From assembly GCF_036226365.1 (NCBI RefSeq), contig NZ_CP108462.1, forward strand, positions 806,001 to 870,000: 64,000 nt of DNA. The letters are read 5' to 3'. The translations under genes were made by a program, and so were the position numbers. Shown piece by piece: positions 1-7,169 of this stretch (positions within the stretch are counted from its first letter, which is position 1; each line of letters opens with the position of its first letter). Source of the stretch: Streptomyces sp. NBC_01262. Its GTDB lineage: Bacteria; Actinomycetota; Actinomycetes; Streptomycetales; Streptomycetaceae. Below the pieces are notes generated by a model, which did no database searches, was not told the DNA's origin, and saw only the letters and a list, made by a program, of their open reading frames with translations.

Positions 1-1
1 G

Positions 2-901
2 ATGTCGGTGGGCGATCTGACGACCGGCGCGCTCTACGCGCAGATGCTGGTGGACCCCGTCAATCTGATCCTGCGCTGGTACGACGAACTCCAGGTGGCC
101 CAGGTGTCGCTGGGCCGGCTGGTCGGGGTGCGTGAGATCGAGCCGGACGGCGCGGACGAGCTGCTCTCGCCCGACGGCCGGGATGTGCGCGCCAACGAGG
201 TGCGTTTCGGCTACCGCGCGGGCAGCGACGTGCTGCACGGAGTCAGCCTGCGGGTGCGGCCCGGCACCCGGCTGGCGCTGGTCGGCCCGTCGGGCGCCGG
301 CAAGTCCACCCTGGGCCGGCTGCTCGCGGGGATCTACGCCCCGCGCACGGGCGAGGTGACGCTGGGCGGGGCCGAGCTGGCGCGGATGCCGGCCGAGCGG
401 GTACGCACGCATGTGGCGCTGGTCAACCAGGAGCACCATGTGTTCGTCGGCTCGCTCCGCGACAACCTGCGGCTCGCCCGGGCCGGGGCGGACGACCCGG
501 AGCTGTGGGAGGCCCTGGAAGCGGTGGACGCCGACGACTGGGCCCGCGGCCTCGACGACGGCCTGGACACCGAGGTCGGCTCCGGCGGCGCCGCGCTGAC
601 CCCGGCCCAGGCCCAGCAGGTCGCCCTGGCCCGGCTGGTCCTCGCCGACCCGCACACTCTGGTGCTCGACGAGGCCACCTCGCTGCTCGACCCGCGCGCC
701 GCCCGGCACCTGGAGCGGTCCCTCGCCCGGGTGCTGGACGGACGCACGGTGGTCGCCATCGCCCACCGGCTGCACACCGCTCATGACGCGGATGTGATCG
801 CGGTGGTCGAGGACGGCCGGATCAGCGAGTTCGGCAGCCACCACCAGCTCGTCGAGGCGGACGGGGCGTACGCGGCCCTGTGGCGCTCCTGGCACGGCTA
901 G
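2..901 (+). CDS. ABC transporter, C-terminal part (end of membrane domain plus ATPase); 5' end outside window
   Basis: This is the 3' part of an exporter in which the membrane domain and the ATPase are fused. The first ~45 residues look like the end of a type I transmembrane domain, so the Met at base 2 is almost certainly internal and the gene begins upstream of the window. The nucleotide-binding domain shows Walker A GPSGAGKST (about residues 95-103), a Q-loop at NQEHHVF (~142), Walker B LVLDEA (~220-225) and the H-loop AIAHRL near 255. The ABC signature is degenerate: LTPAQ stands where LSGGQ is expected (~199-203). That may make this half-site weak and suggests it works as a heterodimer with a partner encoded upstream. 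Substrate is not predictable. It converges on the hydrolase gene that follows. Confidence 0.85.
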   Translation: MSVGDLTTGALYAQMLVDPVNLILRWYDELQVAQVSLGRLVGVREIEPDGADELLSPDGRDVRANEVRFGYRAGSDVLHGVSLRVRPGTRLALVGPSGAGKSTLGRLLAGIYAPRTGEVTLGGAELARMPAERVRTHVALVNQEHHVFVGSLRDNLRLARAGADDPELWEALEAVDADDWARGLDDGLDTEVGSGGAALTPAQAQQVALARLVLADPHTLVLDEATSLLDPRAARHLERSLARVLDGRTVVAIAHRLHTAHDADVIAVVEDGRISEFGSHHQLVEADGAYAALWRSWHG

Positions 902-927
902 GCCCTGTCCGGGGGCGCCGGCGTGGT

Positions 928-1722
928 CTAGCCGAGCACGTTGAGCGCCCCCACGGCGCCTGCGACGCCGAGGAGGAAGAAGACCGGGGTCAGCACCTTG
1001 ATCTCGACCCAGCTGCCGGCCCGGAATCGCATGAACTTCGGCGGTCCCAGTGGGTACCAGCGCTTGCGCCCTATCGGTATGGGCCACAGGATCGGGCAGC
1101 CGGAGACGGTCAGGGCGTCGCCGATGCAGTGCACCAGGGCGCCCAGCACGATGGGCAGGCCGATCCACAGGTAGTGCTGGCTGGGGTCGGTGAAGAGCCA
1201 GCCCTTGCCGTTCTCCGTGCTGTCCAGCACATCGGCGAGCATCCAGGCGCTGGTGGCGCCGAGCAGCCAGATCAGGATGTCGCTGGAGGCCCGGGCCTGC
1301 TTCCACAGCAGGCCCTCCAGGGCGAGCACCATGTGGACGAAGAGGATCGCCAGCACCGCCCAGCGGCCGCCCCACCAGGCCGCCGCCGAGCAGCCGCCAC
1401 CGAGCAGGACAGCCCAGACCCAGGTGTGGGTGAGCGTGCGGTGGCCGCCGGAGCGGCGCGGGTCGGCGGTCGACCGGGTCGCCGTGTAGGTCGCGTAGGA
1501 GATCTTGTCGATGATCTCGCACAGCGCGCGCGAGACCGGGCCGAAGGCCCGCGATATGGTCGCGGCCTTGTGGTCGAGGTCGGGGGCGAGAGCCGCCCCC
1601 GCGCAGATCAGGGCACCGACCACGAGCGTCGGCCAGGGCATGGGGTTGTCCAGCGCGGCGGCCGCCGCGCCCACCCCCAGCCATGCTGTCGCTCCGGACA
1701 GTGAGTGCGCCGGTCCCATCAT
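928..1722 (-). CDS. Membrane-bound metal-dependent hydrolase, YdjM/LexA-binding-type family
   Basis: A 264-residue polytopic membrane protein of the family annotated as membrane-bound metal-dependent hydrolase (YdjM-like). The visible family signatures are the N-terminal MMGPAHSLSG, an acidic-His patch APDLDHK, the motif GGHRTLTHTW and a later HCIGDALT, which together supply His/Asp residues at membrane boundaries. Several hydrophobic helices separate them. I choose the ATG at 1722, because it is preceded by a purine-rich GGGGCGGGG and because homologues begin with MxxPxHxxxG; a start 20 codons upstream is possible but adds only basic residues. The in vivo substrate of this family is not established. 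It stands alone, convergent with the ABC gene and divergent from the helicase gene. Confidence 0.75.
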   Translation of the reverse strand: MMGPAHSLSGATAWLGVGAAAAALDNPMPWPTLVVGALICAGAALAPDLDHKAATISRAFGPVSRALCEIIDKISYATYTATRSTADPRRSGGHRTLTHTWVWAVLLGGGCSAAAWWGGRWAVLAILFVHMVLALEGLLWKQARASSDILIWLLGATSAWMLADVLDSTENGKGWLFTDPSQHYLWIGLPIVLGALVHCIGDALTVSGCPILWPIPIGRKRWYPLGPPKFMRFRAGSWVEIKVLTPVFFLLGVAGAVGALNVLG

Positions 1723-1855
1723 GTTCTGGCCCCGCCCCTTTCGGCCCGCCTGCAGGCGGAGTTGACGCGTAATCGACGGCACACCATACCGCCGGTTGAT
1801 CTTCCGCTGTGCCGCCGGTTCCCTCCCCGGCCCCTGAGGCAGGCAAGATGGTGGG

Positions 1856-4378
1856 GTGACCCTTATCGATCAGCTGCCTTCCGAGGCCGACCCCGATGCC
1901 CTGTTCGAATCGTTCTCGACTTGGGCGGAGAGTCAAGGCATCGCGCTCTACCCCGCTCAGGAGGAGGCGCTGATCGAGGTCGTCTCGGGTGCGAACGTGA
2001 TCCTGTCGACCCCGACCGGCTCCGGAAAGAGCCTGGTCGCGGCGGGTGCGCACTTCGCCGCTCTGGCCCGGGACGAGGTCACCTTCTACACCGCGCCCAT
2101 CAAGGCACTGGTCTCCGAGAAGTTCTTCGACCTGTGCAAGCTCTTCGGCACCGAGAACGTCGGCATGCTGACCGGCGACGCCTCTGTGAACCCGGACGCC
2201 CCGGTGATCTGCTGCACCGCCGAGGTGCTCGCGTCCATAGCGCTCCGGGACGGCAAGAACGCCGACGTCGGCCAGGTCGTCATGGACGAGTTCCACTTCT
2301 ACGCCGAGGCCGACCGGGGCTGGGCCTGGCAGATCCCGATCCTGGAACTGCCCCAGGCTCAGTTCCTGCTGATGTCGGCCACGCTCGGTGATGTCTCCCG
2401 CTTCGAGAAGGACCTCACCCGCCGCACCGGACGGCCGACCGCCGTCGTACGCTCCGCGCACCGCCCCGTGCCGCTGTCGTACGAATACGTGACCACCCCG
2501 CTCACCGAGACGCTGACCGAGCTGCTGGAGACCCGTCAGTCGCCGGTCTACATCGTGCACTTCACCCAGGCCGCCGCCGTGGAGCGGGCGCAGGCGCTGA
2601 TGAGCATCAACATGTGCACCCGGGCGGAGAAGGACGCCATCGCCGACCTCATCGGCAACTTCCGCTTCACCACCAAGTTCGGCCAGAACCTGTCCCGCTA
2701 CGTCCGGCACGGCATCGGCGTGCACCACGCCGGGATGCTGCCCAAGTACCGCCGCCTGGTGGAGAAGCTGGCACAGGCCGGTCTGCTGAAGGTGATCTGC
2801 GGCACCGACACCCTCGGTGTCGGCGTCAACGTGCCCATCCGTACGGTGCTGTTCACCGCCCTCACCAAGTACGACGGCAACCGGGTGCGCACCCTGCGGT
2901 CGCGGGAGTTCCACCAGATCGCCGGGCGTGCGGGCCGGGCCGGCTTCGACACCTCCGGGTTCGTGGTGGCGCAGGCGCCCGAGCATGTCATCGAGAACGA
3001 GAAGGCGCTGGCGAAGGCCGGGGACGACCCGAAGAAGCGCCGCAAGGTGGTCCGCAAGAAGGCGCCGGAGGGTTTCGTCGGCTGGACGGACAGCACCTTC
3101 GAGCGGCTCATCGCATCCGATCCGGAGCCGCTCACCTCCCGCTTCCGCGTCACTCACGCGATGCTGCTGTCGGTGATCGCCCGCCCCGGCAACGCCTTCG
3201 ACGCCATGCGTCATCTTCTGGAGGACAACCACGAGGACCGTCGGTCCCAGCTGCGGCACATCAGGCGGGCCATCGCGATCTACCGCTCGCTGGTCGCGGG
3301 CGGGGTCGTGGAGCGGCTGGAGAAGCCGGATGCCGAGGGCCGCATCGTGCGGCTCACCGTGGACCTGCAGCAGGACTTCGCGCTCAACCAGCCGCTGTCC
3401 ACCTTCGCGCTGGCCTCCTTCGAGCTGCTGGAGCCGGAGTCGCCGTCGTACGCCCTCGACATGCTCTCGGTCGTGGAGTCCATCCTCGACGACCCCCGGC
3501 AGATCCTGGCCGCGCAGCAGAACAAGGCCCGTGGCGAGGCCGTCGCGGCCATGAAGGCCGACGGGATCGAGTACGAGGAGCGGATGGAGCGCCTGCAGGA
3601 CGTCTCCTACGTCAAGCCGCTGGAGGAGCTGCTCTTCCACGCTTACGGCGTCTACCGCAAGAGCCATCCCTGGGTCGGCGACCACACGCTGTCCCCCAAG
3701 TCGGTCGTGCGCGACATGTACGAGCGGGCCATGACCTTCTCCGAGTTCGTGTCCTACTACGAGCTGGCCCGCACCGAGGGCATCGTGCTGCGCTACCTCG
3801 CGGGCGCGTACAAGGCCCTGGAGCACACCGTCCCGGACGACCTGAAGTCCGAGGATCTCCAGGACCTGATCGCCTGGCTGGGCGAGCTGGTGCGCCAGGT
3901 CGACTCCAGCCTGCTCGACGAGTGGGAGCAGCTCGCCAACCCGGAGGTGATGACGGCCGAGGAGGCCCAGGAGCGCGCCGACCAGGTCAAACCGGTCACC
4001 TCCAACGCCCGGGCCTTCCGGGTCCTGGTGCGCAACGCGATGTTCCGCCGCGTGGAGCTCGCCGCCCTGGACCGCTTCCAGGAGCTGGCCGAGATGGAGG
4101 AGAGCGGAACGGGCTCGCGCTGGGACGCCGACGCGTGGGCCGAGGCGATGGACGCCTACTGGGACGAGTACGACGATCTCGGCACCGGCCCCGACGCGCG
4201 CGGCCCGAAGCTGCTGCAGATCGAGGAGCAGCCGGCGAACCGCCTGTGGCGGGTCCGCCAGGTCTTCGCCGACCCCAATGACGACCACGGCTGGGGGATT
4301 TCCGCCGAGGTCGACCTCGACGCCTCCGACGAGGAGGGCCGCGCCGTGGTCCGGGTGACGGACGTGGGCGAGCTGTGA
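1856..4378 (+). CDS. DEAD/DEAH-box RNA helicase with DUF3516-type C-terminus
   Basis: An 840-residue superfamily 2 helicase of the Ski2-like group common in actinobacteria. Walker A TPTGSGKS lies at residues 52-59, motif II reads DEFH (144-147) rather than DEAH, motif III is MSATLGD (~173-179), and motif VI reads QIAGRAGRAGF near 355-365. The C-terminal ~420 residues are helical and match the conserved DUF3516 extension of this family; its role is unknown. A function in RNA metabolism or ribosome biogenesis is inferred from the helicase class, not from context. The start is a GTG at 1856; an ATG eight bases upstream runs directly into a stop. The thioesterase gene follows 76 bp downstream on the same strand. 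Confidence 0.88.
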   Translation: MTLIDQLPSEADPDALFESFSTWAESQGIALYPAQEEALIEVVSGANVILSTPTGSGKSLVAAGAHFAALARDEVTFYTAPIKALVSEKFFDLCKLFGTENVGMLTGDASVNPDAPVICCTAEVLASIALRDGKNADVGQVVMDEFHFYAEADRGWAWQIPILELPQAQFLLMSATLGDVSRFEKDLTRRTGRPTAVVRSAHRPVPLSYEYVTTPLTETLTELLETRQSPVYIVHFTQAAAVERAQALMSINMCTRAEKDAIADLIGNFRFTTKFGQNLSRYVRHGIGVHHAGMLPKYRRLVEKLAQAGLLKVICGTDTLGVGVNVPIRTVLFTALTKYDGNRVRTLRSREFHQIAGRAGRAGFDTSGFVVAQAPEHVIENEKALAKAGDDPKKRRKVVRKKAPEGFVGWTDSTFERLIASDPEPLTSRFRVTHAMLLSVIARPGNAFDAMRHLLEDNHEDRRSQLRHIRRAIAIYRSLVAGGVVERLEKPDAEGRIVRLTVDLQQDFALNQPLSTFALASFELLEPESPSYALDMLSVVESILDDPRQILAAQQNKARGEAVAAMKADGIEYEERMERLQDVSYVKPLEELLFHAYGVYRKSHPWVGDHTLSPKSVVRDMYERAMTFSEFVSYYELARTEGIVLRYLAGAYKALEHTVPDDLKSEDLQDLIAWLGELVRQVDSSLLDEWEQLANPEVMTAEEAQERADQVKPVTSNARAFRVLVRNAMFRRVELAALDRFQELAEMEESGTGSRWDADAWAEAMDAYWDEYDDLGTGPDARGPKLLQIEEQPANRLWRVRQVFADPNDDHGWGISAEVDLDASDEEGRAVVRVTDVGEL

Positions 4379-4385
4379 CGGCTCG

Positions 4386-4412
4386 CACGAAGCACACGAA
4401 GCACACGAAGCG
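4386..4412 (+). repeat. Three tandem 9-bp repeats between helicase and thioesterase genes
   Basis: The unit CACGAAGCA occurs three times in a row (last base of the third copy is G), followed by the related GATGAAG segments up to 4445. It lies wholly in the 76-bp spacer between two same-strand genes. It could reflect slippage or form an mRNA element; no hairpin is evident. Confidence 0.7.
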
Positions 4413-4454
4413 GATGAAGACGGTGCAGTCGGTACGGATGAAGGAGCACAACCG

Positions 4455-5321
4455 ATGACCAACCCCGCCGAGCGGCTGGTTGATCTGCTGGACCTCGAGA
4501 GGATCGAGGAGAACATCTTCCGCGGCCAGAGCCCCGACGAGAGCATCCAGCGCGTCTTCGGCGGCCAGGTCGCCGGGCAGGCGCTGGTGGCGGCCGGCCG
4601 GACCACGGACGGGCAGCGGCCGGTGCACTCGCTGCACGCGTACTTCCTGCGGCCCGGCCGCCCGGGCGTGCCGATTGTGTACCAGGTCGAGCGGGTGCGG
4701 GACGGCCGGTCGTTCACCACCCGGCGGGTGGTGGCCGTGCAGCAGGGCCGGACGATTTTCAATCTGACCGCTTCCTTTCATCAGGCGGAGCCGGGCTTCG
4801 AGCACCAGTTGCCGATGCCCGAGGTGCCGGATCCGGAGAGCCTGCCGAATCTGACGGATGAGCTCCGGGAGCATCTGGGCACGCTTCCCGAGCAGTTGGC
4901 GCGGATGGCCCGGCGCCAGCCGTTCGACATCCGCTATGTGGAGCGGCTGCGCTGGACCCCCGAGGAGGTCAAGGACGCCGACCCGCGCAGCGCGGTATGG
5001 ATGCGGGCGCTCGGGCCGCTGGGCGACGACCCGCTGGTGCACACCTGCGCGCTCGCCTACGCCAGCGACATGTTCCTGCTGGACGCGGTACGGGTCCCCA
5101 TCGAACCGCTGTGGGGACCGCGCGGCTTCGACATGGCGTCCCTGGACCACGCGATGTGGTTCCACCGCCCCTTCCGGACCGACGAGTGGTTCCTGTACGA
5201 CCAGGAGTCGCCGATCGCGACCGGGGGCCGAGGGCTGGCCCGCGGCCGTATCTACGACCGCGAGGGCAGGCTCCTGGTCTCCGTGGTGCAGGAGGGTCTG
5301 TTCCGGAAGATCGCGGACTGA
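4455..5321 (+). CDS. tesB: Acyl-CoA thioesterase II
   Basis: A 288-residue double hot-dog thioesterase, full length for TesB, which hydrolyses acyl-CoA to free fatty acid and CoA in the cytoplasm. The first hot-dog includes FGGQVAGQALVAA near residues 35-47. The second carries the catalytic region: an Asp in MASLDHAMWFHRPF (about 230), a Thr in SPIATGGRGLARG (~257) and a Gln in VVQEGLFR (~279), matching the Asp-Thr-Gln triad of TesB. The ATG at 4455 is preceded by AAGGAG at a good distance. It probably shares a transcript with the upstream helicase gene, though that pairing gives no obvious functional hint. It converges with the next gene, only 7 bp away. Confidence 0.92.
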   Translation: MTNPAERLVDLLDLERIEENIFRGQSPDESIQRVFGGQVAGQALVAAGRTTDGQRPVHSLHAYFLRPGRPGVPIVYQVERVRDGRSFTTRRVVAVQQGRTIFNLTASFHQAEPGFEHQLPMPEVPDPESLPNLTDELREHLGTLPEQLARMARRQPFDIRYVERLRWTPEEVKDADPRSAVWMRALGPLGDDPLVHTCALAYASDMFLLDAVRVPIEPLWGPRGFDMASLDHAMWFHRPFRTDEWFLYDQESPIATGGRGLARGRIYDREGRLLVSVVQEGLFRKIAD

Positions 5322-5328
5322 CGGCCCA

Positions 5329-6231
5329 TCACCTGCGGCGCAGCAGCCTGCGCCATCCCCTGCGGTCCCGGTCCGGGTCCCGGTCCGGATCGTGGCCCGG
5401 ATCCGGCGCCTGCGCGGACGCCTGCGTCACGGTCGGAGCCGGCCCTCCGGGCGGCGCCGGTGGCAGCTCCGGATGAGGCGCCGCACGCTCCGCCCTGGCC
5501 CGGTGCAGCGCCTCGGTGAGCCGGGCCCGGGCAGCCGCGATCTCGTCCGGATGGTCGGCGAGGACCGTCGCCTCGACGACCTCGCGCACCGCGTACGAGC
5601 CGATGCCGCCCGGGGGAAAGCCGGGTCGCAGTCTGCGCAGGTAGGTGCGCTCGTACAGGTCGGGCACGGTCTGCGCCGTCGCCTCGGGCCCGAGGAGTTC
5701 GGCCCACACGGCGGCCTCGCCCCAGGCGTCGGCGGCCTGCCGGAGGAAGCCTGCGGCTCGGCGCGCCCGCCAGCTCCGGGCCCGGTGGTCCTCGCCCTCG
5801 GCGAGGGCCTCGCGCAGGTCGGCCGGGAGCCTGCCGGTGAGCAGTCCGGGGTGGTCCCGGGCGAACCGCCGCACGTCGTCGGCGAGATAGAGCCAGACGA
5901 CGGCCCGGTAGCGGTTGGCGTACCAGCGGACGGGGCTGATCAGTCCGCCCCTGGCCAGCTTGGCGAAACGGTCCCGGCTGATCCCGATGAGTTCCGACCC
6001 GTCGACGCTGCCCACGACGGCCACCCGCCGCCGAAGCGCCTGCGGGAACGCCTCCTCGGCCCGCAGCCGCTCCACCTCCGCGTACGGCACCTTGCGCCGT
6101 CCCGGGCCGGTCGGCACCGTACGCAGTTCGGCGAGTTGGAGCGCGACCTCGAACTCCCCCAGGTCGAGCTCCAGTTCTTGCCGGGCCCGCTCCATGCCGA
6201 GCGTTTCCTCAACAGTCCGAACGGCTGCCAT
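5329..6231 (-). CDS. Hypothetical protein with helix-turn-helix-like N-terminal half (DUF6397-like)
   Basis: A 300-residue protein I recognise only as a streptomycete conserved hypothetical, probably the DUF6397 group. The first ~110 residues contain two segments resembling excisionase or MerR-type DNA-binding helices: EVALQLAELRTVPTGPGRRKVPYAEVERLRAEE-like spacing near 25-55, and an RDRFAKLARGGLISPVRWY region near 85-103. The middle is helical. The last ~55 residues are low-complexity, rich in Pro, Asp and Arg, with a DPDRD repeat and a basic tail GWRRLLRRR. The ATG at 6231 lies next to a GTGAC...GTCAC inverted pair (6243-6267), a possible autoregulatory site. A DNA-binding role is inference only. 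Confidence 0.55.
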   Translation of the reverse strand: MAAVRTVEETLGMERARQELELDLGEFEVALQLAELRTVPTGPGRRKVPYAEVERLRAEEAFPQALRRRVAVVGSVDGSELIGISRDRFAKLARGGLISPVRWYANRYRAVVWLYLADDVRRFARDHPGLLTGRLPADLREALAEGEDHRARSWRARRAAGFLRQAADAWGEAAVWAELLGPEATAQTVPDLYERTYLRRLRPGFPPGGIGSYAVREVVEATVLADHPDEIAAARARLTEALHRARAERAAPHPELPPAPPGGPAPTVTQASAQAPDPGHDPDRDPDRDRRGWRRLLRRR

Positions 6232-6242
6232 GTCATCCCCCT

Positions 6243-6267
6243 GTGACGATCAATTACTGACAGTCAC
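6243..6267. promoter_or_regulatory. Inverted GTGAC/GTCAC pair upstream of the 5329-6231 gene
   Basis: GTGAC (6243-6247) and GTCAC (6263-6267) are separated by 15 bases that include the AT-rich ATCAATTACTGA, unusual for this genome. It sits 12-36 bp before the start codon of the helix-turn-helix-like gene. It is a plausible operator but there is no direct evidence. Confidence 0.3.
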
Positions 6268-6365
6268 GAATGTAGCCCGGGGGTCCGACAGTGGCCAGGG
6301 GCTCCTTCCGGCCTGTGGATAACTCGGTCACGGCAGGCGGGGTCCCGTCACAACGAGCCGTCTCG

Positions 6366-6752
6366 TCACAGCGCCCGCAGCCCGTTGATCACATCCCGCA
6401 GCAGGCCGGCGTCGGGCAGCTCGGCCGGCGGCACGGGGCGGATCACCCGTAGCTGGCCGTCCCGCAGCAGGTCGCCGAGAAGCACCCGCACCACGCCCAC
6501 CGCGAGGTCCGCCTCCGAGGCCAGTTCGGCGACGGAGAGCGGAGCCGGGCGGCACAGGTCGAGCAGCGCGAGATGCTGCTCGTCGAGGGTCTCGTCCGGC
6601 GCAATGTCCGGGTCCGCGACGATCACCGCGATCAGGTCGATCTCCTGACCGCTCTCAGGCCGGGTACGGCCCCCGGTGATGGTGTAGGCACGAACCATCG
6701 GACCGGCGTCGTCGTCGTACCAGAGCGCGCCCTCCTCCGCCGGCGGGCTCAT
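6366..6752 (-). CDS. cvnC: DUF742 protein of conservon 1 (CvnC type)
   Basis: A 128-residue DUF742 protein, the third component of Streptomyces conservons. The family core is clear: MVRAYTITGGRTRP near 19-32, LSVAELASEADLAVGVVRVLLGDLL near 72-96 (a winged-helix-like segment) and the conserved end LLRDVINGLRAL. In other conservons this protein associates with the membrane kinase, the roadblock protein and a Ras-like GTPase. It follows the roadblock gene with a 6-bp gap, so the two are co-transcribed. The expected GTPase gene is missing: downstream there are 134 bp without a gene and then an unrelated gene. Confidence 0.92.
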   Translation of the reverse strand: MSPPAEEGALWYDDDAGPMVRAYTITGGRTRPESGQEIDLIAVIVADPDIAPDETLDEQHLALLDLCRPAPLSVAELASEADLAVGVVRVLLGDLLRDGQLRVIRPVPPAELPDAGLLRDVINGLRAL

Positions 6753-6758
6753 GCCGCG

Positions 6759-7169
6759 TCACTCCCCCGGGTGGTCCGCGTCGTGCTGTCTCGGGGCCAC
6801 GCCCAGGTGCTCGCCGACGCGATGGACCATGAGGGTCATCTCGTAGGCGATCTGGCCGACATCGGCCTGCACCCCGCTGAGCACCGAAAGACAGCTGCCG
6901 TCGCCGGCCGCGGTGACGAAGAGAAAACCGTCGTCGAACTCGACCATCGTCTGGCGCACACCCCCGGCGTGGAAGTGCCTTCCGGCACCCTTGGCCAGAC
7001 TCTGGAAGCCGGACGAGACGGCCGCCAGGTGCTCGGCCGTCGCGCGGTCCAGACTGCTGCTGGCTCCTGTCACCAGCCCGTCGTTGGACAGCACAAGCGC
7101 ATGCCGCACATGCGGCACCCGCTCCGTCAGGTCATCCATGAGCCATGTGAGTCCAGTGCTCACCGTCAT
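6759..7169 (-). CDS. cvnB: Roadblock/LC7-domain protein of conservon 1 (CvnB type)
   Basis: A 136-residue roadblock/LC7 domain protein, a presumed regulator of a small GTPase at the membrane. The features are typical: LTWLMDDLTERVPHVRHALVLSNDGLV at the N-terminus, GAGRHFHAGGVRQTMVEFDDGFLFV in the middle and GSCLSVLSG followed by an ALxxxLxxxLG-like helix EMTLMVHRVGEHLG. Its ATG overlaps the stop codon of the kinase gene by 4 bp (ATGA, 7166-7169), indicating translational coupling. With the DUF742 gene it forms a three-gene conservon that lacks its own GTPase, so it may act with the GTPase encoded about 4 kb away at 11223-11837. Confidence 0.93.
   Translation of the reverse strand: MTVSTGLTWLMDDLTERVPHVRHALVLSNDGLVTGASSSLDRATAEHLAAVSSGFQSLAKGAGRHFHAGGVRQTMVEFDDGFLFVTAAGDGSCLSVLSGVQADVGQIAYEMTLMVHRVGEHLGVAPRQHDADHPGE

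Noticed and set aside
6314-6322. TGTGGATAA, a perfect DnaA-box sequence
   Set aside because: A single box without other boxes, an AT-rich region or dnaA/dnaN genes nearby; probably chance.
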